This document shows positions 1 to 7,310 of a DNA stretch of 46,156 nucleotides, piece by piece. Position 1 is the first letter of the stretch, and every line of letters starts with the position of its first letter. The stretch comes from Lacticaseibacillus porcinae. GTDB lineage: Bacteria > Bacillota > Bacilli > Lactobacillales > Lactobacillaceae. The stretch is from positions 1 through 46,156 of the forward strand of contig NZ_RHNS01000023.1 of assembly GCF_003946305.1 (NCBI RefSeq). Reading direction: 5' to 3'. The notes below the pieces were generated by a model, which was not told the origin of the DNA, searched no databases, and saw only the letters and a program-made list of their open reading frames with translations. Both the position numbers and the translations under genes were made by a program.

Positions 1-9
1 TATTTGACT

Positions 10-32
10 CCACCCGCACAGCGGGTGGTTTT
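10..32 (+). terminator. Hairpin followed by T-tract, possible terminator of a gene left of the window
   Basis: The arms CCACCCG (10-16) and CGGGTGG (22-28) pair around a five-base loop and are followed by TTTT. This fits a short Rho-independent terminator reading rightwards out of a gene that lies outside the window. The T-tract is short, so the call is tentative. Confidence 0.4.
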
Positions 33-37
33 GAGGC

Positions 38-72
38 ACGCGCGTTTTCCGCGCGTACCAGGCTAAAGCCTG
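38..72. repeat. Two adjacent perfect short hairpins
   Basis: ACGCGCG (38-44) pairs with CGCGCGT (50-56), and CAGGC (59-63) pairs with GCCTG (68-72) across a TAAA loop. With the hairpin at 10-28 and the terminator at 83-110 they form four consecutive stem-loops in 110 bases. No coding sequence is visible here. Confidence 0.45.
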
Positions 73-82
73 CACAATTAAA

Positions 83-116
83 AAATCGACGCTCAACTGA
101 GCGCCGATTTTTTTGA
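83..116 (-). terminator. Terminator of the metal ATPase gene
   Basis: AAATCGACGCTC (83-94) pairs with GAGCGCCGATTT (99-110) with one mismatch and an AACT loop. The run of A on the plus strand before position 87 gives a T-tract on the minus strand, directly after the ATPase stop codon. The T-run on the other side makes it potentially bidirectional. Confidence 0.7.
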
Positions 117-1889
117 TTAGCCATTACGAGCTTTCAAAGCATATAAAATGGTGACTGTATCGACCACTTCTTGAAACATTGCGCCGATAATGGTTGGGAT
201 CACCCCAGTGGCGGCGATCAACATCAACCCGGTACAAATCGCAATGCCGATCCACACTGCTTCTTTGGCCACTTTCAACGTTTGGGTCCCGATCACCCGT
301 GCTTGGGCGACTTTACTTAAATCATCGCGCAACACGACGGCATCGGCGGATTCACTTGCAGCCGTTGCGCCATGGGCCCCCATCGCGATGCCTACGTCTG
401 CAGCAGCAAGCGATGGCGCATCATTGACGCCGTCGCCGACCATGACGACTGGCCGTTGCTGCAAGGTTTCGAGGACCTCAATTTTTTCAGCAGGTAACTT
501 GTGGGCATACACGTGATCGATACCGACCGACTTCGCGACGGCATCAGCGGTGGCTTGTTGATCGCCTGAGATCATCACAGTGTCGATAACCCCTTGTTGA
601 TGCAAGTCGCTGATGGTTTCATGTGCTTCCGGTCGCAATTCATCTGAAAAAGTGATCGCCCCAGCATATTGACCGTCAACTTCCACGTAAACCGCGGTTT
701 GACTCAAGCTTTCAGCACCGGGAATAAACTTCGCTTGCCCGACTTTGACGGCGTGGCCATCGACTTGAGCGGCGACCCCTAAGCCAGTGGTTTCATTCAC
801 TTCAGTGGCTTGCGGTAAATCACTGCCGGCATGTGCCACCAACGACCGCGCTAAAATATGCCCACTTTGTTGTTCACACCCGGCAGCCAACCGTAATAAT
901 GACGTTTCATCAAAGTCGGCTTGTGGCAACACCTGATCAACTGTCAACACCCCACGGGTCAAGGTCCCAGTTTTATCAAAAGCAAAGGTTTTAGCAGCGG
1001 CGAGTTTTTCAAGCGTGGTCCCAGATTTCACAATGATCCCTTCGCGTGATGCGCGACTCATCCCTGATACCATTGCCACAGGTGCCGCTAAGATCAACGG
1101 ACAAGGCGAGGCAACCACTAACACTTGCGCAGCCCGCACTGGGTCTTTGGCAACGAACCAGGCGATCCCAGCGATCAAATAGGCCACCAAAGTAAATGGC
1201 ACGGCATAACGATCCGCCATCCGCACGAAATGTGCTGGTTTACTTTCAGCTTCAGCGACTAAGGCGACAATGCTTTGGTATTGTGAATCTTTGGCGCGTT
1301 TATCAACCGTCAGCGTCAAGGCCGCTTCCCCGTTGATACTCCCAGACATCACCGCATCGCCGACACTTTTGGCAATGGGACGCGCTTCACCAGTTAAACT
1401 AGCTTCGTCAACTTCACTAGCGCCAGAAACGACGGTAGCGTCAGCAGGCACCACTTCCCCAGGCCGCACTAAAATCGCATCCCCGACTTGCAAGTCGTCA
1501 GCGGCAACTTCTTGATATTGCCCATCATCAGCGACTTTGTGAGCAGACGTTGGGTTGTTGGCCAGTAAGCTTTGCAGATCACTATTGGCTTTGTTGGCAG
1601 CGAAGTCTTCTAAGGCGTCCCCACCAGTTAACATCAATAACACGATCATTGACGCCCAATACTCACCCACTGCTAACGTCGCGATAATGGCAGTGATTGC
1701 CAGCAGATCCACCCCGAAGTTGCCGGCACGCAAAGTTTTGACCATATCGACAAACATTAAGATGGCCAAGGCGCCACCTAAAATGGTGATCACCATTTGC
1801 GCCCAAAAGGCATGTCCCAAGATAAATTCCAAGATCAAGGCCACTGCACCAACTGCAAGCACTGCCCATAAGCGTTTATATTCTTTCAC
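117..1889 (-). CDS. P1B-type heavy-metal-transporting ATPase
   Basis: This is a membrane P-type ATPase of the heavy-metal (P1B) group that would export or import a transition metal at the cost of ATP. Numbered from the upstream in-frame ATG (1910), it shows the actuator TGE loop (173-175), the transmembrane SPC metal motif (268-270), the phosphorylated DKTGT (312-316) and the hinge GDGVND (492-497). There is no N-terminal metal-binding domain. SPC instead of CPC points to the P1B-4 group. However, the nucleotide-domain His is followed by Ile (SGHI, 349-352) instead of Pro, and the last helix carries QEVVD (580-584) where P1B-4 enzymes usually have HEGG. The start chosen is GTG at 1889, because a strong AGGAGG lies 8 nt before it, while the ATG at 1910 has no ribosome site and sits just after a -10 box. 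The metal is unknown. Confidence 0.9.
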   Translation of the reverse strand: MKEYKRLWAVLAVGAVALILEFILGHAFWAQMVITILGGALAILMFVDMVKTLRAGNFGVDLLAITAIIATLAVGEYWASMIVLLMLTGGDALEDFAANKANSDLQSLLANNPTSAHKVADDGQYQEVAADDLQVGDAILVRPGEVVPADATVVSGASEVDEASLTGEARPIAKSVGDAVMSGSINGEAALTLTVDKRAKDSQYQSIVALVAEAESKPAHFVRMADRYAVPFTLVAYLIAGIAWFVAKDPVRAAQVLVVASPCPLILAAPVAMVSGMSRASREGIIVKSGTTLEKLAAAKTFAFDKTGTLTRGVLTVDQVLPQADFDETSLLRLAAGCEQQSGHILARSLVAHAGSDLPQATEVNETTGLGVAAQVDGHAVKVGQAKFIPGAESLSQTAVYVEVDGQYAGAITFSDELRPEAHETISDLHQQGVIDTVMISGDQQATADAVAKSVGIDHVYAHKLPAEKIEVLETLQQRPVVMVGDGVNDAPSLAAADVGIAMGAHGATAASESADAVVLRDDLSKVAQARVIGTQTLKVAKEAVWIGIAICTGLMLIAATGVIPTIIGAMFQEVVDTVTILYALKARNG

Positions 1890-1914
1890 CAACGCCACCT
1901 CCTCATTCATCTTA

Positions 1915-1943
1915 ATTATACTCGTTCTAATCTAGAACCACAA
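1915..1943 (-). promoter_or_regulatory. ATPase promoter with an operator-like palindrome in the spacer
   Basis: Reading the minus strand, TTGTGG (-35, 1938-1943) and TATAAT (-10, 1915-1920) are 17 bp apart. The spacer is almost filled by the dyad GTTCTA-GAT-TAGAAC (1924-1938). A repressor bound there would block RNA polymerase directly. Transcription would begin near the ATG at 1910, which supports the downstream GTG start. The regulator is not identified. Confidence 0.65.
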
Positions 1944-1967
1944 CTTTACGCTTTAGACAATCAAAAA

Positions 1968-1990
1968 GCGCCCCGCCAAAAAGGGAGCGC
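1968..1990 (-). terminator. Terminator of the PadR / DUF1700 operon
   Basis: On the minus strand GCGCTCC pairs with GGGGCGC (one G-T pair) and is followed by TTTTTG. It lies 48 bp beyond the stop of the 50-codon gene, so it closes that operon. Confidence 0.6.
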
Positions 1991-2037
1991 ACTTCATTTG
2001 GTTGATTGACAAATTTGAATCGTCTGCCATTTAGAAG

Positions 2038-2190
2038 TTAGTCCCCTAAATGGATGACCGAGTACCACCGGTGAGTATAAGGCTCGTAAGCATGAGGGTT
2101 CGCCCCAGAAAACAAGAACCCGACCATGGCGATCGCGATGCCAGCCACCAACAAAATCGCACCAGCTCGTAACACTTTTAAATGTTTCAT
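2038..2190 (-). CDS. 50-residue single-pass membrane peptide, third gene of the PadR operon
   Basis: This short gene of 50 codons plus TAA has its ATG overlapping the TGA of the DUF1700 gene (ATGA, 2187-2190), a classic sign of translational coupling. AGAGGTG lies a few bases upstream. The peptide starts MKHLKVLRAG, then has one hydrophobic helix (about residues 9-29, rich in Ile, Leu, Val, Ala, Gly). It ends in a short polar, aromatic tail with several Tyr and Trp residues that would lie outside the cell if the positive N-terminus stays in the cytoplasm. I do not recognise a family. In related operons the DUF1700 gene is often followed by a DUF4097 gene; here only this peptide is present. 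It probably works with the DUF1700 protein in the membrane, which is inference. Confidence 0.65.
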   Translation of the reverse strand: MKHLKVLRAGAILLVAGIAIAMVGFLFSGANPHAYEPYTHRWYSVIHLGD

Positions 2191-2768
2191 GCGAACACCT
2201 CTTTGGTTTTGTTAAATTGTGACGCTAAGCTGCGAAACGCCCAACCATGCGCTAACGCACAATATTTAATCACTGCAAAAGTCAACCAACCGGCAATGAT
2301 GCCACCGCCAACGCAGGCTAACCCAACGCCAAGTTCGGTGATCCCGTAAAACGGTACCGCAACAAACGCCGGCACACTCATCAACACTGACATCCCGCCA
2401 CCGATCAAAAAGCCTGCCGCAGTGCACCCACCAACTAGCGGCACACACCACAACATGATCTCAAAACAAACCCCCATAGCACCTGCGGCTATTGCCAAAC
2501 TTCCCCACAGCGGTGACCCTAAGATCACTAAAGTCCACAACAACCAATGGTGCTGACGCTGTGGGGCAGTTGGTGTACTTTGCGTTGCAGCATACACCAA
2601 TTCATTTGGCGAGCCCATTGCTTCAACGGCTTCTGCTTCAGATTTTCCTGATTCCATTAAATCTAAGATCATTTCATCATAATACGCACACAAGCGATTG
2701 ACTTCACTTGGTGCCACATGCCCTTTTAACCCAGTGCGTAAATGCGCTAAAAAATCATTGCGTGTCAT
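2187..2768 (-). CDS. DUF1700 family membrane protein
   Basis: This is a 193-residue protein. The N-terminal 60 residues form the helical DUF1700 head, with the typical run 'YYDEMILDLMESGKSEAEAVEAMGS' region (about 29-53), followed by four or so hydrophobic segments between residues 75 and 175. DUF1700 proteins sit in the membrane and are almost always encoded beside a PadR-type repressor; their biochemical role is not established. The ATG at 2768 is chosen because AAGGAG precedes it by 9 nt; a longer reading frame to 2834 lacks a ribosome site. The gene overlaps the padR-like gene by 14 bp upstream and the small peptide gene by 4 bp downstream, so the three are surely co-translated. Confidence 0.85.
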   Translation of the reverse strand: MTRNDFLAHLRTGLKGHVAPSEVNRLCAYYDEMILDLMESGKSEAEAVEAMGSPNELVYAATQSTPTAPQRQHHWLLWTLVILGSPLWGSLAIAAGAMGVCFEIMLWCVPLVGGCTAAGFLIGGGMSVLMSVPAFVAVPFYGITELGVGLACVGGGIIAGWLTFAVIKYCALAHGWAFRSLASQFNKTKEVFA

Positions 2769-3078
2769 TTTCCAAACTCCTTTTGATAAAGCCAGCGACT
2801 GTTTGCACCTGATCCCATTGCTCGACAAAATCACGAATACTTTGCCGACCTAACGCTGTCAAATGATAGTAATTGCGCGTTCGCCCATGATGTAACTGCG
2901 CATAAGTGGCCACGCGACCATCAAGTTCCAACCGTTTGAGCAGTGGATACAACGTTGATTGCGTCAACCCCAGATCTGGTGGACAATTTTTTAGTAGCTG
3001 GTAGCCATAAGAATCACCAGCGGCCAAGCTGGCTAGCACCCCATATTCGATCAGGCCTTTTTTCAATTGACTGTCCAT
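2755..3078 (-). CDS. PadR-family transcriptional regulator
   Basis: This is a 107-residue winged-helix protein with the compact PadR form. The N-terminal sequence GLIEYGVLASLAAGDSYGYQLL (8-29) leads into the recognition region LTQSTLYPLLKRLELDG (38-54) and a basic wing containing HHGRTRNYY (63-71). It would repress its own operon and so control the DUF1700 and peptide genes. The ATG at 3078 begins the usual PadR length. It has no Shine-Dalgarno sequence but lies 6 nt after a TATAGT box, so a leaderless transcript is possible. In-frame ATGs at 3093 and 3138 would place the dyad at 3081-3105 inside the gene, which is less likely. Confidence 0.85.
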   Translation of the reverse strand: MDSQLKKGLIEYGVLASLAAGDSYGYQLLKNCPPDLGLTQSTLYPLLKRLELDGRVATYAQLHHGRTRNYYHLTALGRQSIRDFVEQWDQVQTVAGFIKRSLENDTQ

Positions 3079-3080
3079 GA

Positions 3081-3105
3081 ATATACTATACATTGCAGAG
3101 TATAT
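3081..3105. promoter_or_regulatory. Dyad operator of the PadR-like repressor
   Basis: ATATACT (3081-3087) and AGTATAT (3099-3105) are perfect inverted repeats separated by 11 bp, directly before the regulator's start codon. PadR dimers bind AT-rich dyads of this size next to their own promoters. The dyad overlaps the likely -10 region on the minus strand and is also close to the promoter of the plus-strand lipoprotein gene. Confidence 0.55.
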
Positions 3106-3191
3106 GACGACCTCAGTCTTCAGTCGCATCTTTTTCATGTGTGCAAGCGTTATATGTTAGAATAAAGCATATCGAATTCGGAGGCCCTTTC

Positions 3192-3737
3192 ATGAAACGG
3201 AAATTATTCGCCGCACTGACTGGCTTCTTGGTGCTGTTTGCCTTAGCCGGATGCGGCAAGCGCCAAGATTCTAGCGCGATCGGCAGCATTTATAAAGCCC
3301 AATCCTACACCGCTGATGGCAAAACCCATCGCACCACAAAAGCGGTGGAAATGACCCTTTATCTCACCAACGACGACAAAACTGGCGTCTTATCCACGGC
3401 GACGCTGAGCCAAGCGCCTTATTATCGTCGCTACGAATCCATCACCCGCAAAACCTCAGGAAGCAAAACCAAGTTGACCACAACTGGTGAAATGCTTGCT
3501 GAAACTTTTGCCAACGCGTCGGATGCAGAAGCAGGCATCAACATGACGAAATATTCCTACAATAAAACTGGCGATAGCCAAGCTTCAGGCAGTTATACCA
3601 CTGCCGGCAAAACCTTGGACTTAAAGCTAGGCAAAACCACTTGGCATTTTAAACGCACCGAAAAAAAGACGCGTTTCTTATTACCTTACGGCTTAGTCGA
3701 CCAAGCCAAACAAGCCAAAATCGATCAAAAGAATTAA
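3192..3737 (+). CDS. Secreted lipoprotein of unknown function
   Basis: This 181-residue protein has a lipoprotein signal peptide: MKRKLF, a hydrophobic core, then the lipobox LAGC with the acylated Cys at residue 21. The mature part is hydrophilic and basic, rich in Lys, Thr and Ser, with predicted beta segments. It resembles small extracytoplasmic lipoproteins of lactobacilli, but I do not recognise a named family. The ATG at 3192 is selected by GGAGG at 3180-3184, and a longer frame from 3141 would hide the signal peptide. It is divergent from the PadR operon and monocistronic, with a strong terminator right after the stop. The shared intergenic region raises the chance that the PadR-like protein also affects it. 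Confidence 0.8.
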   Translation: MKRKLFAALTGFLVLFALAGCGKRQDSSAIGSIYKAQSYTADGKTHRTTKAVEMTLYLTNDDKTGVLSTATLSQAPYYRRYESITRKTSGSKTKLTTTGEMLAETFANASDAEAGINMTKYSYNKTGDSQASGSYTTAGKTLDLKLGKTTWHFKRTEKKTRFLLPYGLVDQAKQAKIDQKN

Positions 3738-3778
3738 AATAACGCCTCAAGCTGACAAAAACAGTTTGAGGCGTTATT
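3738..3778. terminator. Bidirectional terminator
   Basis: A 13-bp perfect stem (3738-3750 with 3766-3778) is flanked by A and T runs. It separates the lipoprotein gene (plus) from the histidine phosphatase gene (minus), which converge here. Confidence 0.85.
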
Positions 3779-3793
3779 TAAATCGATGATCGC

Positions 3794-4447
3794 TTATAGA
3801 ATCGACACATTGCCTTCATTTAAATCGACTTGTGTGAGATAAGCGGTTTGGTTGTAAGCATCGACAGCTAAACCATCTGCTGTCACTGCTAAAATCGACG
3901 TCGACAAGTTCTTTAATCCTAACAGTTTGGGATTGCCAGTGGCTGCTTGGATCCCGATTTGGCTGATGCCACCATGGGCAAAAATCAACGCATTGTCATC
4001 ATCCCCAAGACTTGCCGCGATCCCTGCTAACGCACCAGCAAAACGCCGCCGCGCATCATGGAAGTTCTCCATCCCTAAGTTGAGCAACCGCGGATCATCT
4101 TGACGTTTGGACATCAACGCAAATAACTCAGGCGCAACTTTAATGAGCTCTGCGCGACTACGCCCTTCCCATTGACCAAAAGATAATTCCCGCAGATCAT
4201 CGACGACTTCTAACTTAGGGGCTTGATGATGGGAGAAATTCTTCAAGGTCAATTCAGCAGTATCATATGCGCGCGCCAAAGGACTGGTAAAAGCTTGGGC
4301 AAATTCATATTGATCAAGATATGCGGCGAGTTGGTGATAAGGCGTTAGATCATCAGTCAATAACGGACTGTCAGCGCCGGCACCTTGAAGTCTTTTTTCT
4401 AGATTCCATGCCGTTTTACCATGGCGAACAATAAATAATCTCCGCAT
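3794..4447 (-). CDS. Histidine phosphatase (phosphoglycerate mutase-like) family protein
   Basis: This is a 217-residue cytoplasmic enzyme of the histidine phosphatase superfamily. The RHG motif (8-10) carries the His that takes the phosphoryl group, Glu87 (LRELSFGQWEG, 85-95) is the likely proton donor, and the second catalytic His is in FAHGG (156-160). Such enzymes remove phosphate from small metabolites or act as mutases. The lack of mutase-specific features and the context favour a phosphatase. Its ATG overlaps the stop of the upstream gene by one base (TAATG), so it is translationally coupled to the phosphosulfolactate synthase-like gene. A role in dephosphorylating that enzyme's product is a reasonable inference, not shown. 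Confidence 0.85.
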   Translation of the reverse strand: MRRLFIVRHGKTAWNLEKRLQGAGADSPLLTDDLTPYHQLAAYLDQYEFAQAFTSPLARAYDTAELTLKNFSHHQAPKLEVVDDLRELSFGQWEGRSRAELIKVAPELFALMSKRQDDPRLLNLGMENFHDARRRFAGALAGIAASLGDDDNALIFAHGGISQIGIQAATGNPKLLGLKNLSTSILAVTADGLAVDAYNQTAYLTQVDLNEGNVSIL

Positions 4448-5214
4448 TAGACTTTCCCCACAGTGTCACCACGCAAGCCGCGGCGCAAGGTTTCAAGGGC
4501 TGTGACTTCATCATGGGCAATGTTGCCGAGATTGACATGGCTGCCGAATTGTAAAATCAAGGCCACTTGTTGCGGCTTCAATGGCGCTTCAAAAATCACT
4601 TGCGTAATGCCATTAGCCGCCAGTGCATCAAGTTCAGATTGGACGATATTGCCATCTTTGTCGTAAATACCAATATTTTTGCCGGCTTCGCGGGCTTCTA
4701 TGATCACATAATCGGCGCCGTTGCGCAGATCAGCGTTGATCGAAGCAATGCGTTGGGCAACTGTTAATTCGTGATCTAGGGTGGGATCTTTCTTCCCGAC
4801 TTCAGATAATACTTTAAATCCGGTATTACGCGCTGCTTTAATGGTTTCAGCGCGAGTATGTGCATCAACGGTTGTACTCCCATCAGATACTTCGATGCCT
4901 GTGAAACCTAGCGCTTTGGCCTCAGTTAAAAATTCAGTGAGTTTGCCTTGTTGCAGTGCCACTTCTAATAACGTGCCACCAGGATAAGGTGTGATGCCAG
5001 CATTGCGATACTTTGCGGTTTTGGCTTGGATCAACTCGCGGCTCATCGTCGCAGCAGTCCCCCAGCCGAATTTGGCAAAATTCATATAATCGCCGGCAGT
5101 CGCGATCAAGTCGTCAACGGCATTCAATCCTAAGCCTTTATCGAGCATCATGGTTTTACCCATATTCGCAATTTTGATTTGGGCCGGGTCGCGTAATTGG
5201 TCAAAAGCTAACAT
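4447..5214 (-). CDS. Phosphosulfolactate synthase-like protein (ComA family)
   Basis: This 255-residue TIM-barrel protein belongs to the ComA/YitD family, whose archaeal members add sulfite to phosphoenolpyruvate to give phosphosulfolactate, the first step to coenzyme M. Family landmarks are KFGWGT (48-53), YPGGT (77-81), GIEVSDGS (106-113) and IIEAREAGK (171-179). Lactobacilli do not make coenzyme M, so the product here must serve something else; Bacillus uses a related gene for sulfolactate in spores. The gene is first in a two-gene operon with a histidine phosphatase. The ribosome site is unusual, a run of six G (GGGGGGAC) 7 nt before the ATG. The family is clear but the true substrate is not. 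Confidence 0.85.
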   Translation of the reverse strand: MLAFDQLRDPAQIKIANMGKTMMLDKGLGLNAVDDLIATAGDYMNFAKFGWGTAATMSRELIQAKTAKYRNAGITPYPGGTLLEVALQQGKLTEFLTEAKALGFTGIEVSDGSTTVDAHTRAETIKAARNTGFKVLSEVGKKDPTLDHELTVAQRIASINADLRNGADYVIIEAREAGKNIGIYDKDGNIVQSELDALAANGITQVIFEAPLKPQQVALILQFGSHVNLGNIAHDEVTALETLRRGLRGDTVGKV

Positions 5215-5376
5215 ATGTAAGTCCCCCCGTTGTGTTTAAGCAAAGCTTACGCGCCAATCGTGAATTTTCTGAGAAGAACGACTAACTTTATCACGCATTT
5301 GTCACCTTAATTTCACCATATTTTTGCCAATGTTCTCCGCTATCCTTGATGAATCAGGAAAAAGGAGGCCGCGACC

Positions 5377-6576
5377 TTGGCCAAAAAATATCTTCATGAA
5401 GTGGACATGATGCGCGTCTTCTTCATTTTCGGGGTACTACTCAATCACACCACGACAGCTTTTATTCAACAAATGAGCACTGGTGGCACCACGAAAACCG
5501 CGTTACTTGGGACCCACTTGTTGATCCACTTCACGCGGATGGGCTTTATGTTTATGACCGGTTTGGTATTGACCTTAAATTACTATCACCGTCATCAATG
5601 GGGCCGCTTCTTTCAAAAACGCTTCGCCGGTTCTGGCTGGCCATACTTATTATGGAATGGTTTGTACTTAGGCCTGGCAGTGTTGATCGGCGCGCCGAGT
5701 TATCACTGGGCGACGTTTTGGTCAGATTATGCAGATATGATCTTACATGGCAACGCTTGGTACATGTATTATATTTTGATCACCTTGCAGCTGTACTTGG
5801 CCTTTCCATTGATCGTGTGGTTGTTTAAACACGTCAAACATCACGAGTTGATGGTTGGGATCAGCTTCTTATTGCAGTTAAGCATCGTCACTTGGATCAA
5901 ATACCTCATGCCAGGGGTCGATCGCAGTCAATGGCTATGGTGGTTCCGGGCTTATGGGGTGAATATTTTCACCTATCAGTTTTATTTCATGCTTGGTGCC
6001 TACACCAGCATTCACTATCAACAAGCGACACACTTTGTCACGGCGCATTTACGCAGCTTAACGATTGCTTCTGTGACGCTAGGGATCGGCACCATCCCTT
6101 ATTATTTCTGGAATCGCGCGGTGTTGGGCTTAGATCACACGCATGCAGTATCACCGCATCAACCGTACATGCTGGTGTACGATACCATCGTGATTTTAGC
6201 GGTTTTTGGTCTCGGTCAAAAATTTGCCGCTTGGCGTGAACACGGCATGCCGACTTGGTTTGCAACCGCGATTCATAACGCGGCGATCGTTTCGTTTGGC
6301 GTGTATCTCGACCAAACCTTAGCATTAAGCGTCTTGCGCGGCGCACTAGGACTACTCAGCTTACCCGATTGGACTTGGGTGGTATTGATCCCATTCGGTT
6401 ATGTCGCGGTCATCGCTATAGCAGTCGGCATTGCTTGGTTCTGCTACAAAGTCCCACCGTTTGGCCTATTGATAGGCCGACCGCAGTGGCATGTGCTCGC
6501 ACGCAATCGCCGCAAACGCACACCAGCTGCCGTTCCTACTGCAACGCCAACAGCAGCAAAAAACGCGACCGAGTGA
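5377..6576 (+). CDS. Acyltransferase-3 family membrane protein
   Basis: This 399-residue integral membrane protein belongs to the acyltransferase-3 (OafA/NodX-like) family, which moves acetyl or other acyl groups onto sugars of surface polymers. The diagnostic N-terminal part is present: EVDMMRVFFIFGVLLNH (8-24), with the conserved Arg and the catalytic-type His at the end of the first helix. About ten transmembrane helices follow, and a basic, Ala/Thr-rich cytoplasmic tail ends the protein. The start is TTG at 5377, with AAAGGAGG 8 nt upstream. No surface-polysaccharide cluster surrounds it, so the acceptor is unknown. The last codons lie inside the terminator stem. Confidence 0.85.
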   Translation: MAKKYLHEVDMMRVFFIFGVLLNHTTTAFIQQMSTGGTTKTALLGTHLLIHFTRMGFMFMTGLVLTLNYYHRHQWGRFFQKRFAGSGWPYLLWNGLYLGLAVLIGAPSYHWATFWSDYADMILHGNAWYMYYILITLQLYLAFPLIVWLFKHVKHHELMVGISFLLQLSIVTWIKYLMPGVDRSQWLWWFRAYGVNIFTYQFYFMLGAYTSIHYQQATHFVTAHLRSLTIASVTLGIGTIPYYFWNRAVLGLDHTHAVSPHQPYMLVYDTIVILAVFGLGQKFAAWREHGMPTWFATAIHNAAIVSFGVYLDQTLALSVLRGALGLLSLPDWTWVVLIPFGYVAVIAIAVGIAWFCYKVPPFGLLIGRPQWHVLARNRRKRTPAAVPTATPTAAKNATE

Positions 6577-6590
6577 TCGATCGCGTTTTT
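6559..6590. terminator. Bidirectional terminator overlapping a gene end
   Basis: AAAAACGCGA (6559-6568) pairs perfectly with TCGCGTTTTT (6581-6590). The 5' arm encodes the last residues of the acyltransferase and its stop codon lies in the loop. The hairpin also faces the converging DUF4811 gene. Confidence 0.8.
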
Positions 6591-6596
6591 GTATTG

Positions 6597-7310
6597 TTAT
6601 TCTGCTTTAACCGCTTTGATTGCTTGTTGGATTGCCGCTTGTTGCAATTTTGCTTTTGCTTGGGCGATCACTTGTTTTTGTTGTGCCGCCGTCATGCTTG
6701 GATTTTTCATTTTAGCTTGGACGACTGCTTGTTGAATCGCGGCAGTCATTTGGGCTTTTTGTGTAGCAGTGGGATTTTGCGCCGCTTTCAAACGTTTGGC
6801 TAAGGCTTTCGCTTGTTTGGTCGACAAGCTGGTCCAAGTCTTGGGAATGGTGATGGTGTTGACTTGTTTGATCAGCTTGTGGTTGTTTTGGTTGGCAAAA
6901 AATGATTTGTAGAAATCGTTTTTGTACACCCAAGCGGTTTTCACCGATTTCACGGTTGCTTTATCGCCAGTCACCACGTGATTTGACACTAAGTAATCAG
7001 CTTTGGTATGCGTGGTTTTCCCGGCGACTTTGTAAATGTAGACTTGACGTTTGCCGCTAGTTCCGACGTCTTGATGTAACAACATCGGCAATGCTTTTGA
7101 AGGACTCGCAGAGGTGATAGTGACAGTTTTGGTCGTGGTGACTTTTTCCATTCCGAAATGGGAACGGTCATTGGCATTGACCAAATACAGCGAACCGATC
7201 ATGATCACCCCAAAAATTGCACTGAGCACCACGCGCCAAGTTCCGTTTTTCATCATGATGAAGCTTAAATATAAGCCGATCACGCCGATAATTAATGTGG
7301 CAATAATCAT
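6597..7310 (-). CDS. DUF4811 family membrane protein
   Basis: This 237-residue protein has two N-terminal hydrophobic helices (about 1-18 and 26-45), a central extracytoplasmic domain (about 50-160), and a C-terminal tail of about 70 residues made mostly of Ala, Gln and Lys that is predicted to be one long coiled helix. DUF4811 proteins are known only from lactobacilli and relatives, beside DHA2-type exporters; their function is not established. The ATG overlaps the exporter's TGA (ATGA, 7307-7310), so the two are translated together, which suggests that it assists or modulates the exporter. It ends at the shared terminator at 6559-6590. Confidence 0.85.
   Translation of the reverse strand: MIIATLIIGVIGLYLSFIMMKNGTWRVVLSAIFGVIMIGSLYLVNANDRSHFGMEKVTTTKTVTITSASPSKALPMLLHQDVGTSGKRQVYIYKVAGKTTHTKADYLVSNHVVTGDKATVKSVKTAWVYKNDFYKSFFANQNNHKLIKQVNTITIPKTWTSLSTKQAKALAKRLKAAQNPTATQKAQMTAAIQQAVVQAKMKNPSMTAAQQKQVIAQAKAKLQQAAIQQAIKAVKAE

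Noticed and set aside
3794-5214. Coenzyme M biosynthesis
   Set aside because: Only the ComA-like step is present; ComB, ComC, ComD and ComE are absent, and lactobacilli are not known to use coenzyme M.
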